DNA from: Lautropia mirabilis
GTDB taxonomy: Bacteria > Pseudomonadota > Gammaproteobacteria > Burkholderiales > Burkholderiaceae_B
Reading direction: 5' to 3'
NCBI GenBank assembly: GCA_945876565.1
Contig: CAMCOS010000001.1
Coordinates: forward strand, 62,001 to 126,000
Length of the DNA: 64,000 nucleotides
Below, in pieces: positions 16,859 through 25,507 of this stretch. A program made the translations under genes and the position numbers. Numbering within the stretch: the stretch's first letter is position 1; each line of letters begins with the position of its first letter. Below the pieces are notes generated by a model. It worked only from the letters and a program-made list of their open reading frames with translations. It was not told the DNA's origin and ran no database searches.

Positions 16859-18096
16859 AGCATCTCTGCCGTCGCAAAGGCATCCTCGTCAAATACGTCG
16901 CCGAGCAATTCGACAACGACGGTTCGCCGGTGTCGACCATCGTCAAGGGCGTCAAGCGTGCCATGGCCGGCGAGTACAGCCGGGAGCTCTCGGCCAAGGT
17001 ATTCGCCGGCCAGTGCCGTCTGATCGAACTCGGTTACCGGCAGGGTGGCCCTGCCGGATACGGCCTGCGCCGCAAACTCATCGACCAGAGTGGCTCCCCG
17101 AAGGCCGATCTCGACCGCGGCGAGCACAAGAGTCTGCAAACTGATCGCGTGATTTTGGTCCCCGGCCCGGAGGACGAGCAACGCATCGTCAATCTGGTCT
17201 ACCAGTGGTTCATCAACGAATCGCTCTCGGAATCCGCCATCGCTGGCCGGCTCAACGGCATGAAGGTCCGTACCGACCTCGATCGGCCCTGGACGCGATC
17301 GACGGTACAGGAAGTCCTGACCAACGAGAAATACATCGGCAACAACATCTACAACCGAACCTCCTTCAAGCTCAAGAAAGAGCGCACCGTGAATCCCCCG
17401 GAATTATGGATTCGCAAGGATGGCGCCTTCGATCCCATCGTCCCGCCCGAGATGTTCTATACGGTGCAGGGCATCATGCGCGAGCGCGCCCGACGCTACA
17501 CCGATGAGGAATTGATCGAACGGCTACGCGATCTATATCAGAAGCACGGCTATCTCTCCGGTCTGATCATCAATGAAACCGAGAGCATGCCGTCGGCGGC
17601 CGTGTATGCGCACCGGTTCGACAGCCTGATCCGGACCTACAAGATGGTCGGCTATACCCCGGATCGCGATTACCGCTATCTGGAAGTCAATCGGCTCCTG
17701 CGCCAGTTGCATCCCCAGGTGGTGGCCCAGGCAGAAATCGAGATCGGCCGCATCGGCGGCAGCGTCTTCCGCGACCCGACCAACGACCCACTGTGTATCA
17801 ATGACGAATTTACCGTCTCACTGGTGCTTTCGCGTTGCCATACCTACGACACCGGCAGCCATCGCTGGAAGATTCGCTTCGACACTTCCCTGCAGCCGGA
17901 CATCACCGTGGCCATTCGCCTCGACCCTGACAATCAGGGGCCGATGGATTACTACCTGCTACCCCGGCTTGACTTTGGCCAGCCCAAGATCCAGCTGGCC
18001 GAGCAGAACGCCATCGAGTTCGACAGCTACCGCTTCGAGACGCTCGACTACCTCTACGGCATGGCCGGACGCACCCGCATACGGAGGGCGGCATGA
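16849..18096 (+). pseudogene. Large serine recombinase, 3' fragment
   Basis: Continues the interrupted gene in phase: A-Y-Y-E-H-L-C-R-R-K-G-I-L-V-K-Y, then the end of the catalytic domain and long helix E (KGVKRAMAGEYSRELS). The recombinase domain follows with GGPAGYGLRRKLID and WTRSTVQEVLTNEKYIGNNIYN, and then a roughly 230-residue C-terminal region without a clear zinc ribbon. A GTG at 16930 could start a product lacking the active-site Ser, so the fragment may still be translated but cannot recombine. Its stop overlaps the next gene as ATGA, showing that the original operon ran on into the ParB-like genes. Confidence 0.8.
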
Positions 18097-18995
18097 ACAC
18101 CAAACAGGCCCGCGAAGAAATCCGCATGATTCCGATCGACAAGATCGACGTGCATAATCCACGCGACCGCAACACCAAGGCATTCAAAGTCATCGTCGGC
18201 AACATCAAGGATATCGGCCTCAAGAAACCGATCAAGGTGACGCCGCGTACCACGGACGCAGGCGAGCAGCGGTATGTGCTGGTATTCGGCGAGGGCCGGC
18301 TGACGGCATTTCGCAACCTCGGCGAGAAGGAAATCCCGGCCATCGTGGTCGAGATCAGCGACGAGGATGCTTTCCTGATGAGCCTCGTCGAGAACATCGC
18401 GCGCCGGCAGGAAAAGCCGCTGGAAAACCTCGCCAGCATCACCGCCCTACGGGCCAAGGGACATTCGCCCAAGGAGATCGCCACCAAGATCGGTATGACC
18501 CCGCACTACGTCCAAGGCATGTTGACCTTGCTGGAGGAAGGTGAGGAACGACTGGTCGTTGGTGTCGAGCGTGGCCAAATTCCGCTCAATGTGGCCTTGA
18601 CCATCCACGGCGCCGGGAATGACGACAAGTCGGTACAGGCCGCCCTGCAAGATGCCTACGAATCCGGCAAGCTGCGTGGCAAACCGTTGATGGACGTCAG
18701 GCGGATCCTGGAAAAGCGCCGTACCCTGGGCCGGTCCGCCAACAAGCAGGGGCCAAGGAAGCGGGCCGAAGTTTCCGCTGACGCACTGGTGCGCACTTAC
18801 GAGCGGGAGGTCGAGCGGCAGCGGCAACTGGTCAGGAAGGCGGAATACACCCAGCACTGCCTGATGTTCGTCTCCGGTGCGCTACGGGAATTGCTGGCAG
18901 ACGAGAATTTCGTGAACCTACTGCGCGCTGAGAAGCTGGAAACCCTGCCGAAATACCTGTCCGAGAGAGTCTGGCCGGGCGGGGTTGCCCAGTGA
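18093..18995 (+). CDS. ParB/RepB-family DNA-binding protein (first of a pair)
   Basis: A 300-aa ParB-like protein. The N-terminal ParB fold is IPIDKIDVHNPRDRN, GLKKPIKVTPR, then the box GEGRLTAFRNLGEKEIPAIVV, and the signature LVENIARRQ. A helix-turn-helix (GHSPKEIATKIGMTPHYVQGML, about 130-150) and a basic C-terminal helix region follow. In true ParB the GxGRxxA box binds CTP; here GEGRLTAF is close to it. Its start overlaps the recombinase stop and its end overlaps the next gene by 4 bp. It may act in plasmid partition or as an accessory factor for the recombinase. No ParA gene is nearby. Confidence 0.75.
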   Translation: MNTKQAREEIRMIPIDKIDVHNPRDRNTKAFKVIVGNIKDIGLKKPIKVTPRTTDAGEQRYVLVFGEGRLTAFRNLGEKEIPAIVVEISDEDAFLMSLVENIARRQEKPLENLASITALRAKGHSPKEIATKIGMTPHYVQGMLTLLEEGEERLVVGVERGQIPLNVALTIHGAGNDDKSVQAALQDAYESGKLRGKPLMDVRRILEKRRTLGRSANKQGPRKRAEVSADALVRTYEREVERQRQLVRKAEYTQHCLMFVSGALRELLADENFVNLLRAEKLETLPKYLSERVWPGGVAQ

Positions 18996-19885
18996 GCAGG
19001 GTTGCACTTGGCTTCGACCCGAACACGATCAGGGTGCCGCTGGACAACCTGCTGCCCTCACGCAAGATCGCCATCGGCCTGTTGCAATCGCGGAAATACC
19101 AGCAGATCCTGGCTTCGATCCGCGAGGTTGAGGTCATCGAGCCGCTTTCCGTGATTGCAGCTGACACGGCTGCTGGCACCTACCTACTGCTCGACGGCCA
19201 TGTCCGTATCGTTGCCATGCGCGAGTTGGGCTACACCGAGGCCAATTGCCTGATCGCCAAGGACGACGAAGGCTATACCTACAACACGCGGATCAACCGC
19301 GTTTCCACCATTCAGGAACACCGGATGATCCGGCGGGCTATCGACCGCGGCGTTTCCCGCGAGAAGGTGGCCAACACCCTCGGCGTGGACGTCAGTTTGA
19401 TCCACAAGAAAGCCACGATGCTGGATGGCATTTGCGACGAGGCGATCGAAATGCTCAGGGATCGGCAGTTCTCGACCAATGTCACCGCCGTCCTGAGACG
19501 CATGAAGCCTATGCGGCAGGTGCAATGCGTGGAGCTGATGATCGATTGCAACAAGTTCACGTCAGACTACGCCAACGCACTGCTGGCGCTGACACCACCG
19601 GACATGCTGGTCGATAGCACGAACCCGCGCAAGCAGACCGGCGTCACCCCCGAGCAACTTGCACGCATGGAGCGCGAAATGGCCAACGTACAGGGGCAAT
19701 ACAAGCTGGTGGAGCAGAGTTACGGGCAGGACGTGCTCAACCTCGTCTTGGCGCAGCGCTATCTGGAAAAGCTGCTGGCCAACAAGTCTGTGGCAAAGTA
19801 CATCAGACAGCATCAGCCCGATATCCTGGATCAGTTCGAGAAGATCATTGCGACATCCTCTCTCGATCAGCCAAGTGGTCTGTAA
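18992..19885 (+). CDS. RepB-C-terminal-domain ParB-like protein (second of a pair)
   Basis: A 297-aa paralogue of the preceding protein. The ParB-like N-terminus has LLPSRKIAIGLLQSRKYQQI, EVIEPLSVI, and LLDGHVRIVAMRELG in place of GxGR. The HTH is GVSREKVANTLGVDVSLIHKKATML. The C-terminal region resembles the RepB C-terminal domain (MKPMRQVQCVELMIDCNKFTS). The altered DGHVRIVA box suggests loss or change of CTP binding. It is translationally coupled to its partner and followed by an 82-bp gap to a ribbon-helix-helix gene. Confidence 0.75.
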   Translation: MSRVALGFDPNTIRVPLDNLLPSRKIAIGLLQSRKYQQILASIREVEVIEPLSVIAADTAAGTYLLLDGHVRIVAMRELGYTEANCLIAKDDEGYTYNTRINRVSTIQEHRMIRRAIDRGVSREKVANTLGVDVSLIHKKATMLDGICDEAIEMLRDRQFSTNVTAVLRRMKPMRQVQCVELMIDCNKFTSDYANALLALTPPDMLVDSTNPRKQTGVTPEQLARMEREMANVQGQYKLVEQSYGQDVLNLVLAQRYLEKLLANKSVAKYIRQHQPDILDQFEKIIATSSLDQPSGL

Positions 19886-19904
19886 TGTGCCCCACTGTTT
19901 AATA

Positions 19905-19953
19905 TTGACATTGCCATAGCCCCTAAAAGGCAGTACATTGGCACGACCATAGC
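19905..19953 (+). promoter_or_regulatory. Possible promoter and operator of the ribbon-helix-helix gene
   Basis: A consensus -35 TTGACA lies at 19905-19910 but no good -10 follows at 17 bp. Two direct repeats related by CATTG...CCATAGC occur at 19909-19920 and 19936-19953, arranged as RHH operators often are. AAGGGG precedes the next ATG by 9 nt. Confidence 0.3.
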
Positions 19954-19967
19954 AAAGGGGTCGAGCC

Positions 19968-20162
19968 ATGCCTCGTAACAAGTCTGAAACCCTCTCCATC
20001 CGTACAACTGCCGAAATCAAGGATCTTGTCCGTAGGGCTGCCGATCATGAGCATCGGTCTGTCGCGTCAATGATCGAGATTCTGATTCTCGACTATGCGA
20101 AGCTCCATTTGCCCGCGTCACCTAGTCGGCCTGCTCGTGCCAACAGAGCGTCGCCAAAATAG
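19968..20162 (+). CDS. Ribbon-helix-helix (Arc/CopG-like) DNA-binding protein
   Basis: A 64-aa protein. The strand KSETLSIRTTAEIKDLVRRAADHEHRSVASMIEILILDYA has the strand-helix-helix pattern of CopG/Arc repressors, with a basic Pro/Arg tail. It stands 68 bp before the defence-like operon and could repress its own promoter or that operon, whose first gene has a very strong RBS (GGAGAGGGGAGG). An orphan antitoxin is an alternative, but no toxin gene is adjacent. Confidence 0.7.
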   Translation: MPRNKSETLSIRTTAEIKDLVRRAADHEHRSVASMIEILILDYAKLHLPASPSRPARANRASPK

Positions 20163-20230
20163 GTCAAGCTGAACATAACAAGAAGAGAGAACAATAGTCG
20201 CAAGGTTCAGGAGAGGGGAGGCTGGCAGCA

Positions 20231-23200
20231 ATGGATGTATTTGAATTACGCAATCAACTGGTAGGTGACTACGGCGCATTTGCCCGCTCATTCGCCAAGA
20301 TCAAATCGGCGGATATTCGCGATCAGCTCCACGCAATTTATGCGGGCGACCGCTTCTGGCCCGAGCCGTTGCTGCAAATCAACCCGAACTACATGGCCGG
20401 GCCAACCGTCGCCGACCTCGCCCAGTCCAATGAATTGCACCCGCTTTGCGCCTCGATATTCCAAACCAAGGATGAAGCGGTCGGCAACCTGACCCCCCTT
20501 CGACTCCATACCCACCAACTTCAAGCACTGTCCGCGGGAAAATCAGGTTCTAGCTACGTGGTGACCACCGGGACGGGTTCCGGCAAGTCTCTCTGTTTTT
20601 TCATTCCCATCATTGACGCCATTCTTCGGGAAAGAACTACCGATTCACTCCCGCGCACCCGGGCCATCATCGTCTATCCGATGAATGCCCTCGCCAACAG
20701 TCAGATGGAGGAACTGGAAAAATATCTTCAGAACGTTTCTCCTCGCCCCCTGACGTTTGCCCGCTATACCGGGCAGGAGGACTCGGCGCTCCGTGAAGGG
20801 ATTTCCAACAACCCGCCCGACATTCTGCTGACCAACTTCGTCATGCTCGAATACCTGATGACGCGTCAAGATCCGATAGACAAGAAGGTAATTGGCAACT
20901 GTGCAGGGCTGCGATTTCTGGTCCTCGACGAACTTCATACCTACCGCGGTCGCCAGGGTGCCGACGTTGCATTGCTGGTTCGTCGCATCAAGGCATCGCT
21001 GGCGGGCCCCAAGCTACAGTGCGTCGGTACCTCTGCAACCATGGCCAGCGGCAACGAACTGGATCGCAAGCAGGCGGTTGCCGAAGTGGCCTCCAAGCTT
21101 TTCGGCACGGCGATCACCACCAACAACGTCATCGGTGAGACCCTGCGGCGAGTTACACATCCGGACAAAACCGCGCAATCAGTCAAGCCGGACTTGGCCG
21201 CAGTTCTGTCGGCGCCGACTCCTGCCACGATCACCGATACGCAACTTTTCGAGCATCCGCTCGCAATCTGGGTCGAAACTCGGCTGGGTCTTGAAAGTGA
21301 GAACGGCAAGTGGGTTCGGGCCAAACCGCAAAAGTTGTCCACTGCCGTCCAATGGCTGAGCGAAGATAGCGGTGTCTCGCCCGAACAATGCGCCGAGCGG
21401 CTACAAAAGTTTCTGATGCTAACGTCGTTGGCCGAGACAGATCGCCCCACCGGGCAACATACGAACTCCAGGGGCTTCTTTGCGTTCCGGCTGCACCAGT
21501 TCATATCCGGAGCCGGCACGGCCTACAGCACGATCGACCCACCCGGGCAGCGCACCGTCACCACCAACGGCCAACAATACCTGCCAGGGCAGGACGATAA
21601 ACGACTATATCCCGTCCACTTCTGCCGTGATTGCGGACAGGAGTATTACCCTGTATTGCTGGAAGACCGCGACGGCATTAAACAGATTTTCCCTCGCGAG
21701 ATCGAGGACATCCCTGTCGTCCAGGAAGGCGAAGGAGACTCGTCCGAAGCCAGCCAGAAACATGGATTTCTTGCCCTGCATCCGACCGATGGCTCTCTCG
21801 ATTTTGCTGATCGCACCGAAGATTATCCCGAGAGTTGGCTGGAATACGATGCGCAAAACGTGCCACGCCTAAAGGCTACACCGGCCCGGCAATATCGCGC
21901 CAAGGCGATCAAGGTAGAGCCGACGGGTGCCGTGGGAACGGGGGCCGCCGGCTGGTTCTTACCCGGCAAATTTCGATTCTGCCTCAACTGCAAAACCGTT
22001 CACTCCGCTCAGGGCAAGGACAGCAATCGACTGGCCTCGCTATCATCCGAAGGACGATCTTCGGCAACCAGTATCTTTACCCATTCCATCCTGCGTTGGA
22101 TGGATAGCCAATCCGGCCAGAGCATGCCCCCGGCGCGGCGCAAACTGCTCGGCTTCACCGACAACCGCCAGGATGCCGCACTCCAGGCCGGTCACTTCAA
22201 TGACTTTCTATTCGTCAGCATCCTGCGTGCCGGCATCCTTGGGGCCGTCAGCAAGGCCGGAGATGAAGGGCTTACCTCGGATCGCATCGGCCAAGCCGTT
22301 GCCCGCGCCTTGGGCTTTGATCGTGCCGAGCAGCGCGACGAGTGGCTACTGAACTCCGATTTGTCCGGCGTTCAGTTTCTCAATGCCCAACGTGCCCTGC
22401 GAGAAATGCTCGGTTATCGTGTCTGGGTCGATCAGCGACGTGGCTGGCGTTACACCAACCCAAACCTGGAACAACTGGGCCTGCTGTCAGTGGAATACGA
22501 AGGGCTGGCAGAGTTCGTAGCCGACGAGGCCACATTTACCGATACCCACGAGCTGCTCATCGATGTTCGCCCGGAAACACGTCTTGCCGTATTCCATGAA
22601 CTGTTCGACGCCATGCGCCAGGGGCTCGCCGTCACCACCGATGTCCTGGCCGCACCCGAAGCCGAAGCGCTTAAGGCGCGCTCCCGCGATCTGCTACGTG
22701 CCCCGTGGGGCTTCGGGCGAGAGGAACGCCCGCGCACCTCGCGTTATCTCATGCCTCAAGCTCCAAATCGACGAGAGAACAGTCTGGGCGACGAAGACCT
22801 GATCGTGCGCGCCGGCCCGCAAAGCGCGTTGGGGAGAACCCTGCGCTTGGCCAGCCTGTGGGATGACGATCCCCGCGCCGCATCGTTGAGGCAAGAAGAC
22901 TACAACCGACTGCTGGCAGGCATGCTCCGGGCAGCGGCCAAAGCGGGGCTGGTCGTAGAAGTACCCAGCCCGTTCAGCAGTTTCACGGGCTGGCAACTCA
23001 GTTCCAGCTGTGTATTGTTCAAGCGTGGCGGTGGCAAGGCCCGACGCGGCGCAATGGATAACGCCTATTTCCGCAGCCTTTACGCCAACTTGGCCGATGC
23101 CCTCTCCAGCGGCTATCACGTCTTCCACTATGAAGCTCGGGAGCACACTGCCCAGGTCGATGCCGATCGCCGCGAGATTCGCGAAATGCGCTTCCGCTTT

Positions 23201-25507
23201 GGAGATTCGGAAAAAGAGTCGCTAAAAGCCCGCGCCTCACAACTTGCGGAAATGGGCGAAAACAACCGCTTCCTGCCCGTGTTGTTCTGTTCGCCGACAA
23301 TGGAACTCGGCGTCGACATTTCGGCGCTAAACACTGTCTATCTGCGCAACGTGCCGCCGACCCCCGCCAACTATGCCCAACGTAGCGGACGCGCCGGCCG
23401 CAGTGGCATGCCAGCCTTGATCCTGACCTACTGCGCCGCCAAGAGTCCGCACGATCAATTCTTCTTCGCCGATCCTCCGGCCATGGTACATGGCGAGGTG
23501 CGCGCGCCCACGCTCGATCTTGCCAACGAAGACCTTGTGCGTAGCCACCTCCAGGCCGTCTGGCTAGCCGCGACCGAATGGCGTCTGTCACCCTCCATCG
23601 CGGAGGTCATCGATCCTGACGAGAAGAAGGGACTTCCATTACGCCCCGAGATCATCGAAGCCTTGTCGCGCCCGTCGATTGCTCCCGACGCCACTCTGCG
23701 TGTCACAAAGGTTCTTGATCTCATCGAGCCGGACCTCACTGCCGATGCCGCCCCATGGTTCAAAGGAAAGCAGCAACTGGCTGCGGACGTCGTGGCTAAT
23801 GCCTTCGAGCGTTTCAACCAGGCATTTACCCGCTGGCGCGACTTATTCATGAGTGCCGCCCGACAGCGTGATCTCGCCCGCCGCACCATGGACACCCACA
23901 ACTTGCCGGAACGCGAACGCACCGCAGCGCGCATCCTGCATGGTCAGGCAATGGATCAGCTTGCACTTTTGCAGCGCGGCAAGGAGAGCCTGTCGAGCGA
24001 CTTCTACACCTACCGCTACTTGGCTACCGAGAGCTTCATGCCGGGCTACAACTTCCCGCGCCTGCCGCTCACCGCGTTCATTCCCGGCAGCTCAGACCGC
24101 GGTCGCGGCGCTTATCTCCAACGCCCGCGCTTCCTCGCACTATCGGAGTTCGGGCCGCGTAGTCTGGTCTATCACGAAGGTCGCGCCTATCGCGTCGTCG
24201 CTGCTGCACTGGGAGTGCGCCAAGGCGAGAGTCTCGATGGCGGCCAACTCCCAACGGACACCGTCATGGTATGCCGCACCTGCGGCGCCGCGCATTTCCA
24301 GTCTGATGCTGGCGACCATGACGTTTCCCATTGTCGTTCATGCGGCGTGGCCTTGACCGACAACGTCGAAATCGTGCGCAATCTCTATCGCATCGAAAAC
24401 GTGCGCACCAGTCCGGCCGACCGCATTACCGTCAATGACGAAGAACGGCTGCGCCAGGGCTTCGAACTACAAACCACCTTCCGCTGGGCGCGACGCGAAA
24501 ACGGCCAGCCTGATGTCCGCTCCGCCAAGGCAGTCGACGCCCAAGGCGAAATCGTCATCCTGCGCTATGGCCCCAGCACCGAAATCAGTCGCCTGAATAA
24601 GGGCCTGCGTCGCCGGGCCAACCAGACGCAGCATGGTTTCCGCATCAATCCCATGAACGGCGCCTGGTCCAAACTGGAAGACGAGGACGGCGAAGCCAAC
24701 AACGACCCAACCAAGATCGCAAGCCAGTGGATCGTGCCCTGGGTGCGCGATCAAAAGAACGCCTTGCTGCTCCTGTTGCCCGATCCCGAGATCAACGAGA
24801 CCACGGTGGCCACTGTGCAATACGCGTTGAAGCGCGGCATCGAGGCCGTCTATCAGCTCGAAGAGTCGGAACTGCTGGCCGAACCCTTACCGGATCGCAA
24901 GCGCCGAAGCGGTGTGCTCTTCTACGAAGCCACCGAAGGCGGAGCCGGCGTGCTTTCGCGACTCGTTAGCGAAGCGGGTGCCATGTCTCGCATCGCCCAT
25001 GCCGCCCTGCGTCTGCTGCACCTCGACATTCCCGATCCTGGCCAGCCACTGCCTTCAATCGATACGCTCAAGGATGTCGCCGATGCCAACTGCGTAGCTG
25101 GATGCTATCGCTGCGTTCTGTCCTATTACAACCAGCCCGACCATCCGGTGATTGACCGCCGCGACCGCCTGGCCCGTTCCATCCTCCTGCGACTCGCCAG
25201 CGTACCTACGCAACCCTTCGACTCCATGGCGCCCAAGGCATCGCCGGGCACCGTTCCGTCCGCCACAAGCAACAATCCGGGCAGTTTCGATCCTGTCAGC
25301 CATGGCCTCCCTCCTGCGGACCTACTCAATGCAGAGATCGCAGGAGTCCCCGTCGTCGCGGCATGGCGCGCTGCCCGTGTTGCCCTTGTCGACGTCGGTG
25401 TGGATGCTGGCGCTCTGCGCGAGCGCGGCATGAGCGTCATCGAATTCCCAGCCTCACCGGATGACCAGCCTGCCGCCATGCAGACATTGAAAGCACACCT
25501 GCAATGA
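20231..25507 (+). CDS. Giant DEAD/DEAH helicase with DUF1998/MZB C-terminus (DruE/DrmAB-like)
   Basis: A 1758-aa SF2 helicase. Walker A is TGTGSGKSLCFFIP (about residues 114-127), TNFVMLEYLM lies near 200, and the DEAH-type motif is LVLDELHTYRGRQGAD (about 232). A split second lobe carries TDNRQDAALQAGHFNDF (about 640), MELGVDIS (about 1023) and QRSGRAGRSG. Cys pairs occur at CRDCG and CLNC in the middle and CRTCG...CRSCG (about 1347-1375). The DUF1998/MZB end is EGGAGVLSRL, then CVAGCYRCVLSYYN (about 1620). This layout is seen in Druantia DruE and, split over two genes, in DISARM DrmA plus DrmB. It likely translocates on and remodels DNA. First gene of the operon; its stop overlaps the next start by 4 bp. 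Confidence 0.85.
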   Translation: MDVFELRNQLVGDYGAFARSFAKIKSADIRDQLHAIYAGDRFWPEPLLQINPNYMAGPTVADLAQSNELHPLCASIFQTKDEAVGNLTPLRLHTHQLQALSAGKSGSSYVVTTGTGSGKSLCFFIPIIDAILRERTTDSLPRTRAIIVYPMNALANSQMEELEKYLQNVSPRPLTFARYTGQEDSALREGISNNPPDILLTNFVMLEYLMTRQDPIDKKVIGNCAGLRFLVLDELHTYRGRQGADVALLVRRIKASLAGPKLQCVGTSATMASGNELDRKQAVAEVASKLFGTAITTNNVIGETLRRVTHPDKTAQSVKPDLAAVLSAPTPATITDTQLFEHPLAIWVETRLGLESENGKWVRAKPQKLSTAVQWLSEDSGVSPEQCAERLQKFLMLTSLAETDRPTGQHTNSRGFFAFRLHQFISGAGTAYSTIDPPGQRTVTTNGQQYLPGQDDKRLYPVHFCRDCGQEYYPVLLEDRDGIKQIFPREIEDIPVVQEGEGDSSEASQKHGFLALHPTDGSLDFADRTEDYPESWLEYDAQNVPRLKATPARQYRAKAIKVEPTGAVGTGAAGWFLPGKFRFCLNCKTVHSAQGKDSNRLASLSSEGRSSATSIFTHSILRWMDSQSGQSMPPARRKLLGFTDNRQDAALQAGHFNDFLFVSILRAGILGAVSKAGDEGLTSDRIGQAVARALGFDRAEQRDEWLLNSDLSGVQFLNAQRALREMLGYRVWVDQRRGWRYTNPNLEQLGLLSVEYEGLAEFVADEATFTDTHELLIDVRPETRLAVFHELFDAMRQGLAVTTDVLAAPEAEALKARSRDLLRAPWGFGREERPRTSRYLMPQAPNRRENSLGDEDLIVRAGPQSALGRTLRLASLWDDDPRAASLRQEDYNRLLAGMLRAAAKAGLVVEVPSPFSSFTGWQLSSSCVLFKRGGGKARRGAMDNAYFRSLYANLADALSSGYHVFHYEAREHTAQVDADRREIREMRFRFGDSEKESLKARASQLAEMGENNRFLPVLFCSPTMELGVDISALNTVYLRNVPPTPANYAQRSGRAGRSGMPALILTYCAAKSPHDQFFFADPPAMVHGEVRAPTLDLANEDLVRSHLQAVWLAATEWRLSPSIAEVIDPDEKKGLPLRPEIIEALSRPSIAPDATLRVTKVLDLIEPDLTADAAPWFKGKQQLAADVVANAFERFNQAFTRWRDLFMSAARQRDLARRTMDTHNLPERERTAARILHGQAMDQLALLQRGKESLSSDFYTYRYLATESFMPGYNFPRLPLTAFIPGSSDRGRGAYLQRPRFLALSEFGPRSLVYHEGRAYRVVAAALGVRQGESLDGGQLPTDTVMVCRTCGAAHFQSDAGDHDVSHCRSCGVALTDNVEIVRNLYRIENVRTSPADRITVNDEERLRQGFELQTTFRWARRENGQPDVRSAKAVDAQGEIVILRYGPSTEISRLNKGLRRRANQTQHGFRINPMNGAWSKLEDEDGEANNDPTKIASQWIVPWVRDQKNALLLLLPDPEINETTVATVQYALKRGIEAVYQLEESELLAEPLPDRKRRSGVLFYEATEGGAGVLSRLVSEAGAMSRIAHAALRLLHLDIPDPGQPLPSIDTLKDVADANCVAGCYRCVLSYYNQPDHPVIDRRDRLARSILLRLASVPTQPFDSMAPKASPGTVPSATSNNPGSFDPVSHGLPPADLLNAEIAGVPVVAAWRAARVALVDVGVDAGALRERGMSVIEFPASPDDQPAAMQTLKAHLQ

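Noticed and set aside
16930..18096. 3' part of the serine recombinase as a complete independent gene from GTG 16930
   Set aside because: It lacks the active-site serine domain, and the in-phase sequence continues upstream to the RIT border, matching the 5' fragment.
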